Part shown: one piece after another, positions 6,818 to 10,758 of the stretch | How positions within the stretch are numbered: position 1 is the stretch's first letter | How the letters are laid out: the number at the start of each line of letters is the position of its first letter | NCBI GenBank assembly: GCA_002685655.1 | Contig: NYXM01000136.1 | Span: 1 to 10,758 of the forward strand | Direction: 5' to 3' | Origin: Planctomycetaceae bacterium | GTDB lineage: Bacteria > Planctomycetota > Planctomycetia > Pirellulales > Pirellulaceae | DNA: 10,758 bases | The notes under the pieces: model-generated | Told to the model about the DNA's origin: nothing | The model's input: the letters and a program-made list of their open reading frames with translations, nothing else | Databases searched by the model: none | Made by a program: the position numbers and the translations under genes

Positions 6818-7576
6818 TTATAGCTCTGATGCATGGATCAGCCCCAGTTGGCAACATCCATAGACGTATTTCGAGCAGCGGCCAACGCGCGGCGAAAACG
6901 GATGAAGCCATCGCCGCAATTCGGCTTCGCGGCCAATCGGTGTCTTTCCTTCCAGGACGACTAGTCCCTCGAGTCGTCTAGGAAACGACGTCGAAATCAT
7001 CTGCCGACCCGTCTGGTCATAGTAGGTGAGATCGTAGTCCAACGTCATTCGCAATCCATCGTCGGACGTGAAATGTTCACGGTTGTATTGGACGATCACG
7101 ATCGGTTCGCTGTTGGTCGTTAAGTCGCGGATCAGATAATCCGGTATCATCGCTTCCAGGTTGTGTCGAATCTGTGAGTACGTGATGTTTTCCAGCGCGT
7201 CGGCCGCGCGAATCTGTAGTCGGTGCTTTCCGGTGATTCGATTGTCACGCCATTTGATCTCGAAGAAGAAGTCCGTTCCCGGCTTCAGCGAATCGTACCA
7301 ACGTAGCCGCAACTTGCGGCGACTTCTCAGTCCGTCGAGATTCGCCCGACACGCCGACAATCGCACGTCGTCGAAATAGATGCTGCGTACCACTGACACG
7401 GAGTTGTTGTGGATCAGGCGTCGACAATTCGTCTCCAGCAGTCGTCGGAGTTTTCCCACGTCCATCTGCGGAAAGGCATACTTAATCTCCCGCCGGCTCG
7501 TCAAGTCACTGCGCGACGTCCCCAGGTCGATCAACTCGAACGGTTTGGCGATGGCGTTGTCAGTGGACGCAATCAC
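6818..7576 (-). CDS. VTC-domain polyphosphate polymerase
   Basis: VTC domains (yeast Vtc4) polymerise inorganic polyphosphate from the gamma-phosphate of ATP inside a tunnel of basic residues. This 252-residue protein is a bare VTC domain. Visible elements: RREIKYAF (28-35), SIYFDD (65-70), RRKLRLRWY (86-94), FFEIKWRDNRITGKHR (104-119), YNREHF (164-169), LRMTLDYDL (175-183), VVLEGK (206-211) and SKYVYG (235-240). Thus the Lys/Arg strand residues (Lys88, Arg90, Arg92), Lys108, Arg166, Arg176, metal-type Glu209 and Ser235-Lys236 all appear in place, so activity is likely. It lacks the SPX domain and membrane segments of the yeast subunit, as is usual in bacteria, and should be cytoplasmic. The start is GTG at 7576, chosen because it lies 13 bp after the stop of the DUF4956 gene and leaves the first conserved strand complete; the Shine-Dalgarno is weak, which suggests translational coupling. 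VTC and DUF4956 genes are frequent partners. Confidence 0.93.
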   Translation of the reverse strand: MIASTDNAIAKPFELIDLGTSRSDLTSRREIKYAFPQMDVGKLRRLLETNCRRLIHNNSVSVVRSIYFDDVRLSACRANLDGLRSRRKLRLRWYDSLKPGTDFFFEIKWRDNRITGKHRLQIRAADALENITYSQIRHNLEAMIPDYLIRDLTTNSEPIVIVQYNREHFTSDDGLRMTLDYDLTYYDQTGRQMISTSFPRRLEGLVVLEGKTPIGREAELRRWLHPFSPRVGRCSKYVYGCCQLGLIHASEL

Positions 7577-7589
7577 AACGGATCGTCTT

Positions 7590-8288
7590 TCACAAGGTTG
7601 AATTCAAGTTGACGTAAGACAGGTCGCAATCGGGTAGACGCTCACGAAGTCTCGCAATCAACTCGGCGGTTTTTTCTGGACTCGAGTCACCCAAAACGAT
7701 TCGCACCTGGCCTCTGCCATTCTCAATATCGAATCGCTGGAGCGTATACCTACCCGCAACCGTCTCAACTGCGGACATGACACTCGCTTCACCATCCGAG
7801 AAGTGCAGCTCCGCGTTTCCGGTAATTGTCAGCAGCAGGCGATGTTGACGCTGGCTGCGACTTGCGAAGTGCATTCCTACGACGAAAACCGTCGCCACGC
7901 AGACCAATGCGATTGCCAACAACGGCTGCTCGGCTCCCAAGGCCAATCCGATGCCGATGCAAAGGAACAGATAGACCAATTCCTCCGGATCCTTGATCGC
8001 CGCCCGGAAGCGTACGATGGACAACGCACCGACAAGCCCCAGCGACAACGCCAATGACGATTTCACGACGGCGATCACACCTGTTGTGACCAGCGCCAAC
8101 AGCGGGAACACCCGTGATATCGATTCCGTGTCCGATGACGAGGCACTGCACTTCTGATAGAGCCACCTGATGTAGAGCGCGAGTGTGGCGGACAGGGTGA
8201 GGTACGTGCAGAGACTCAGCGCCGATACGTTTTGACCATTGGTGACTGCCCCCTCCAGTTGCTTCCAGACTTCTTCCATTTGCTGCAT
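7590..8288 (-). CDS. DUF4956 family membrane protein
   Basis: A 232-residue inner-membrane protein of unknown biochemical role that commonly accompanies VTC-domain genes. Hydrophobic segments lie at about residues 22-44, 60-76, 78-93 (possibly one hairpin), 105-119 and 122-141. The family signature is unmistakable: SSLALSLGLVGALSIVRFR (77-95), then AAIKDPEELVYLFLCIGIG (96-114). The last 90 residues are soluble and resemble a small alpha/beta domain, ending in ELIARLRERLPDCDLSYV. The ATG at 8288 is supported by GAGG six bases in front; a second ATG at 8279 is possible. It is the first gene of the - strand group DUF4956, VTC, dikinase-like, EF-hand, and a promoter is expected in the gap above it, though I could not pick one. 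It may help place or export the product of the VTC enzyme (inference). Confidence 0.93.
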   Translation of the reverse strand: MQQMEEVWKQLEGAVTNGQNVSALSLCTYLTLSATLALYIRWLYQKCSASSSDTESISRVFPLLALVTTGVIAVVKSSLALSLGLVGALSIVRFRAAIKDPEELVYLFLCIGIGLALGAEQPLLAIALVCVATVFVVGMHFASRSQRQHRLLLTITGNAELHFSDGEASVMSAVETVAGRYTLQRFDIENGRGQVRIVLGDSSPEKTAELIARLRERLPDCDLSYVNLNSTL

Positions 8289-8498
8289 GTTAAGCCTCGT
8301 CAGACTGAAACCGGTGAACCACCAAAACTCTTGAAAACGCCGCGCTTTTGAGAGTTCCCTGGAGTTTCATCGTCCGAGGGCGATTGTGTTGGGTGGCGTC
8401 GGCTCGTTCCAACTCTCAATGTAACCCAGAATGAAAACAAGCGTTTCAGAGATTCGCATGAATTCTTGATCTTTTTTGGCCACCCACGAGATGTTGGG

Positions 8499-8639
8499 AT
8501 GACAACCGTTACGTCAAGCAGGAAGGATCGATTGCCGGAAGCAGCAATTCGCGAGTGTGCGGAACAGGACTTTGAGCGAATGATGGTACGCGAAATCTAC
8601 GCTCGCGCCGAGGCGAATCTCGAGGGAGTGGGGAGTTGA
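8499..8639 (+). CDS. Possible 46-residue small protein or gene remnant
   Basis: An ATG at 8499 opens a frame of 46 codons ending in TGA at 8637-8639. The product begins MTTVTSSRKDRLPEAAIREC and continues as a charged, helix-prone stretch (residues about 14-41) rich in Glu, Arg and Ala. I do not recognise it. A GAG eight bases upstream is only a weak ribosome binding site. It could be a small helical protein, the fragment of a lost gene, or chance. It is the only + strand candidate in the gap between the DUF4956 and DUF1559 genes. Confidence 0.25.
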   Translation: MTTVTSSRKDRLPEAAIRECAEQDFERMMVREIYARAEANLEGVGS

Positions 8640-8658
8640 AAGGCCCTGGCTGATCTTT

Positions 8659-8705
8659 GTCGTTGTTCGCGAACAACGCGTAATGTTCGCGGAGCGAACA
8701 ACGAC
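8659..8705. repeat. Double palindrome built on TGTTCGC/GCGAACA
   Basis: Bases 8661-8678 are a perfect 18-bp palindrome, CGTTGTTCGCGAACAACG. Right after it, TGTTCGC (8684-8690) and GCGAACA (8694-8700) form a 7-bp stem with a three-base loop. In addition the outer 12-mers GTCGTTGTTCGC (8659-8670) and GCGAACAACGAC (8694-8705) are perfect reverse complements, so the whole can fold as one long or two short hairpins. I recall TTGTTCGC-type palindromes as abundant intergenic repeats in planctomycetes. A binding site for a dimeric repressor is the alternative. Confidence 0.75.
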
Positions 8706-8740
8706 TATACGGCAGTTATTTCGTCATCTGTGTCAGTGTC

Positions 8741-8760
8741 AGCCGGAGCCAGATCCGGCT
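8741..8760. repeat. Short stem-loop (AGCCGGA / TCCGGCT)
   Basis: A perfect 7-bp stem, AGCCGGA at 8741-8747 and TCCGGCT at 8754-8760, with a six-base loop. No T-run follows on either strand, so it is unlikely to be an intrinsic terminator. It lies between two larger palindromic elements and is probably part of the same repeat-rich stretch. Confidence 0.5.
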
Positions 8761-8849
8761 AGGACAGACTTGACTCAACTCTATATATGTCGACGCCTGG
8801 ATAAACATAATTCGGTAGTGGGTCAGCTTGATTGTTTCGCGTGCGATCA

Positions 8850-8928
8850 AAGGGGTCGGGAGTCTTTTTCGGCCAAAGCTCGCCCCAACACTCGTACGCC
8901 GTCATCCGAAAAAGACTCCCGACCCCTT
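8850..8928. repeat. Perfect 23-bp inverted repeat with 33-bp spacer (REP/MITE-like)
   Basis: The arm 8850-8872 contains GGGGTCGGGAGTCTTTTTC, and the arm 8906-8928 is its exact reverse complement. The spacer is 33 bp. I recall GGGGTCGGGAGTCTTTTTC-like sequences as widespread extragenic repeats in planctomycetes and other bacteria, often linked to REP-associated IS200-like transposases; none is encoded here. It begins 38 bp downstream of the DUF1559 stop on the - strand, so its RNA hairpin could also slow or protect that transcript's 3' end, but its T-run is inside the stem, not after it, so a classical terminator is not supported. Confidence 0.85.
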
Positions 8929-8966
8929 CCAGCAATCTTCCAACAATCTGAGCAAGGCAGATTTGT

Positions 8967-9923
8967 CTACCAGTCACCCATCACTTCCGCTCCATCGCGC
9001 GATCCCGCCGCTCGCCAAACGTTGATGTCCACAGTTTCTGCGACGAAACGGGTCGACGCGTCAGCAAGCGATACGACGCAGCCGCCCGAATGGTAGCTCC
9101 CAAAGGCGAGCTCCTTTCCAATCGTCCAATCTGGCCATGCCAGAAATGACCGATCTGGCGAAAAAGTGTAGTTGATCGGATAATAGGTCGAGCCCAGACA
9201 CTCGGAGTAATCGTGTAGCCTGCCCTCGTCACATTCCGGGTGATAATGGTAGAAGCGGTCGCAGGTACGACACGGTTGGCGCGTGGACCCACCCCGAGGA
9301 GATTCCCCAACGAGAAGCGTGTTCGACAAGCCATCGATTATCGCAGCGAAGCGAATCGGGTTCTGCGTCGCTTGTCCTGGGCGAAAGTCAGCGAGCAACA
9401 GGACGCCATTGGCATTCCTCGCGTCATTGCCGGGCCTTGGAAAGTCGGTCGTAAGGTTGCCTCCCGCGTTGCCAAGGTAGCTGCCAACAGCTCGACCTGC
9501 CACCCCGTTTATCGTGCGGGAGTCACGGATAGGGCCAGGGTCTGTGGGACATTTGTAGCTCGAGATCGGAGTGCAAGCCAGTTGCTTGAGAGCCACACTG
9601 TCGGCGTCTGACCCGCCCCACCAACCAGAGCCCGTCCAGGGAATCGTGTCGTAAAGCGACGTCTGTTCGACGTACGGAAGGATGTAAGTGTGCCACCCAA
9701 GTCCCCAGCCGCCGGCCATGCCAAAAGGCAAAGTCCGATAAGTGTCGTGGTAATTGTGCAGCGCCAGTCCGACTTGTCTCACGTTATTGCTGCACTGAAC
9801 GCGCCTGGCAGCTTCCCGTGCCGCCTGCACGGCCGGCAACAACAGCGCCACCAGGATGCCGATGATAGCAATCACAACCAGCAGTTCGACCAGAGTGAAT
9901 CCGGCAGGCTCATGTTTTCTCAT
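8967..9923 (-). CDS. DUF1559 protein with prepilin-type N-terminal cleavage/methylation motif
   Basis: A 318-residue pseudopilin-like protein of the family that is hugely expanded in planctomycetes; its role in the cell is not known. Residues 8-13 are GFTLVE, the prepilin peptidase site (cleavage after Gly8, Glu13 at mature position 5), followed by the hydrophobic helix [20 protein letters not shown] and [25 protein letters not shown], the standard start of DUF1559. The C-terminal H-X9-DG motif is present in variant form, [12 protein letters not shown], with His278 and Asp288 but Ala289 in place of Gly. A Cys-rich part in the middle (CRTC..., PEC..., SEC) is common in the family and may form disulfides outside the cell. 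The start at 9923 is supported by GAGAGAG four bases upstream. It is 22 bp downstream of the propeller-TPR gene and may be cotranscribed with it. Confidence 0.95.
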   Translation of the reverse strand: MRKHEPAGFTLVELLVVIAIIGILVALLLPAVQAAREAARRVQCSNNVRQVGLALHNYHDTYRTLPFGMAGGWGLGWHTYILPYVEQTSLYDTIPWTGSGWWGGSDADSVALKQLACTPISSYKCPTDPGPIRDSRTINGVAGRAVGSYLGNAGGNLTTDFPRPGNDARNANGVLLLADFRPGQATQNPIRFAAIIDGLSNTLLVGESPRGGSTRQPCRTCDRFYHYHPECDEGRLHDYSECLGSTYYPINYTFSPDRSFLAWPDWTIGKELAFGSYHSGGCVVSLADASTRFVAETVDINVWRAAGSRDGAEVMGDW

Positions 9924-9945
9924 GCTGCTCTCTCAAATGTTTGCC

Positions 9946-10758
9946 TCAACGTTCGCCGACTTCTATCAAAGCGCGCGCCTTGCGGCGCAGCTTCTCTAGT
10001 TGCGGATTGCTTCTCATCTCTTCGGGTATCTGTTCGACAGCCTGCTTATAACGTCTCTTCGCCTGTTCCTTCTCTCCGAGATAAGAGAGCGTGATCGAAA
10101 GCATGAACAGTTCGGACGCCGTGGATATGCTGGACTTGGTGGAAACAAAGACATCGACGAACTCGCCCGTACGACTGCCGTATCGAAGGATTTCACTGGA
10201 CTGACGGGAGCACACGTACAGCAGTCCATCGTCACGAAACGCAATGTCCGCGACCCCATGAAGACCTCGGCTGTTGGGCTGCACAAAGACTCCGGTGAAC
10301 TCACCAGAGCTGCCATCAAACTTGAGAACACAACTGGTCAAATCGCATCCGACGTAGAGATGTCCATCGGGCCCGAACGCCAATGCCGCTGGACTCTTCA
10401 GCAGTTCATGTTCGGCGTTGATGAATGTATCGATCATTGCGCCGCTAGTCGCATCGAAGCGGAGCACGCAATGGTCCAGATAGTTGCACACGTAGAATCT
10501 TCCGTCGGGTCCAATGATCGGACCACGTGGTCTCGGGACGTGGTCAATGAAGATGTCGTGGAATTGGCCGCTTTCGACGTCGAACCGCAGAATTTGGCCT
10601 GAGTCGGATGTGACATAAAGGAAACCATCTCCACGAAGCATGAGATCCGATGGGCGATGAAGTTGTTCAATGTGGGCAGGGACAAACTCACCAAGAAAGG
10701 TGCCATCACGAGCGTTGTAGCGGAGCACTTTATCATTGTTTGCACTCGCTACGTACAG
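9946..10758 (-). CDS. Beta-propeller (NHL/SMP-30-like) protein with C-terminal TPR-like segment, 5' end outside window
   Basis: The frame is open to the window's right edge (the edge codons read LYVASANNDKV before the GTG at 10728), so the start is missing. Five propeller blades of about 45 residues are visible, each with a (F)LYV....... (I/V)LR(F/Y) strand pair followed by (T/S)G.F...F(V/I), for example FLYVTSDSGQILRFDVESG, FYVCNYLDHCVLRFDATSG and LYVGCDLTSCVLKFDGSSG. GPDG turns introduce several blades. After the last blade comes a helical tail, ELFMLSITLSYLGEKEQAKR followed by RYKQAVEQIPEEM, which resembles the single TPR unit found at the end of planctomycete WD40/TPR Ser/Thr kinases. The missing N-terminus may therefore hold a kinase or a signal peptide; this cannot be decided here. 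A role in protein binding is likely. The stop lies 22 bp before the DUF1559 start, so one operon is plausible. Confidence 0.85.
   Translation of the reverse strand: MYVASANNDKVLRYNARDGTFLGEFVPAHIEQLHRPSDLMLRGDGFLYVTSDSGQILRFDVESGQFHDIFIDHVPRPRGPIIGPDGRFYVCNYLDHCVLRFDATSGAMIDTFINAEHELLKSPAALAFGPDGHLYVGCDLTSCVLKFDGSSGEFTGVFVQPNSRGLHGVADIAFRDDGLLYVCSRQSSEILRYGSRTGEFVDVFVSTKSSISTASELFMLSITLSYLGEKEQAKRRYKQAVEQIPEEMRSNPQLEKLRRKARALIEVGER

Larger units (their letters stand above)
8289..8966. other. 678-bp region without a convincing gene, rich in palindromic repeats
   Basis: No open frame here shows a recognisable family. The stretch holds a weak hairpin in the DUF4956 leader (8327-8355, ACTCT/AGAGT plus AAAA/TTTT with a bulge), one short ORF (8499-8639), a double palindrome (8659-8705), a 7-bp stem (8741-8760) and a perfect 23-bp inverted repeat (8850-8928). 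Longer frames across 8680-9100 run through these repeats and through the antisense of the DUF1559 gene. The promoter of the DUF4956 operon should lie near 8300-8500, but no clear -35/-10 pair is evident. Confidence 0.7.

Noticed and set aside
8327..8355. Leader hairpin ahead of the DUF4956 gene (ACTCT/AGAGT with AAAA/TTTT)
   Set aside because: Stem is AT-rich with a bulge and matches no riboswitch or attenuator I know; kept only as a note.
8289..8966. CRISPR array or tRNA in the gap
   Set aside because: The repeats are inverted rather than regularly spaced direct repeats, and no cloverleaf or T-loop signature is visible.
8683..9096. Open frames of 65-137 codons on both strands across the repeat region
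   Set aside because: They translate the 23-bp inverted repeat (giving GVGSLF and KKTPDPF-like peptides) and the antisense of the DUF1559 gene. Such peptides are typical products of mis-annotated repeats.

Overview
The window looks like chromosomal DNA of a planctomycete (Planctomycetota, probably Pirellulaceae-like). The basis is a combination of genes: an ECF sigma factor with the FATTHWSLVLAAG opening, a Ser/Thr kinase with an N-terminal zinc ribbon and multi-pass C-terminus, a DUF1559 protein with a textbook prepilin-type N-terminus, secreted EF-hand proteins rich in Gly/Pro, a propeller-TPR protein, and intergenic palindromes of a kind I recall from planctomycete genomes. The exact species cannot be read from the sequence.

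Layout. The left third (2-3609) is on the + strand and encodes signalling proteins: the C-terminal part of a PP2C-type protein phosphatase, an ECF-type sigma factor and a membrane-attached Ser/Thr kinase. This is a plausible phospho-signalling/transcription module. A convergent junction of about 100 bp follows (3610-3713), and every other confident gene is on the - strand.

The most interesting block is 3714-8288 (- strand, transcribed from high to low coordinates): a DUF4956 membrane protein, a stand-alone VTC-domain polyphosphate polymerase with its key residues in place, a secreted two-EF-hand protein whose C-terminal two thirds look like a dikinase of the glucan-water-dikinase/PPDK type (phosphohistidine domain followed by a C-terminal ATP-grasp domain), and a small secreted four-EF-hand Gly-rich protein. 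Spacings are 13, 138 and 29 bp. I infer a calcium-linked extracytoplasmic phosphotransfer or polyphosphate system in which the dikinase-like protein may sit where a CotH-type kinase often accompanies VTC and DUF4956. The function is not proven by sequence.

The 678-bp gap 8289-8966 has no convincing large gene but holds three separate palindromic elements, one of them a perfect 23-bp inverted repeat, and one weak 46-codon ORF. It reads as a landing area for repetitive extragenic elements.

The right end (- strand) has a DUF1559 pseudopilin-like protein and, 22 bp upstream of it, the 3' part of a gene for a beta-propeller plus TPR-like protein whose start lies outside the window.
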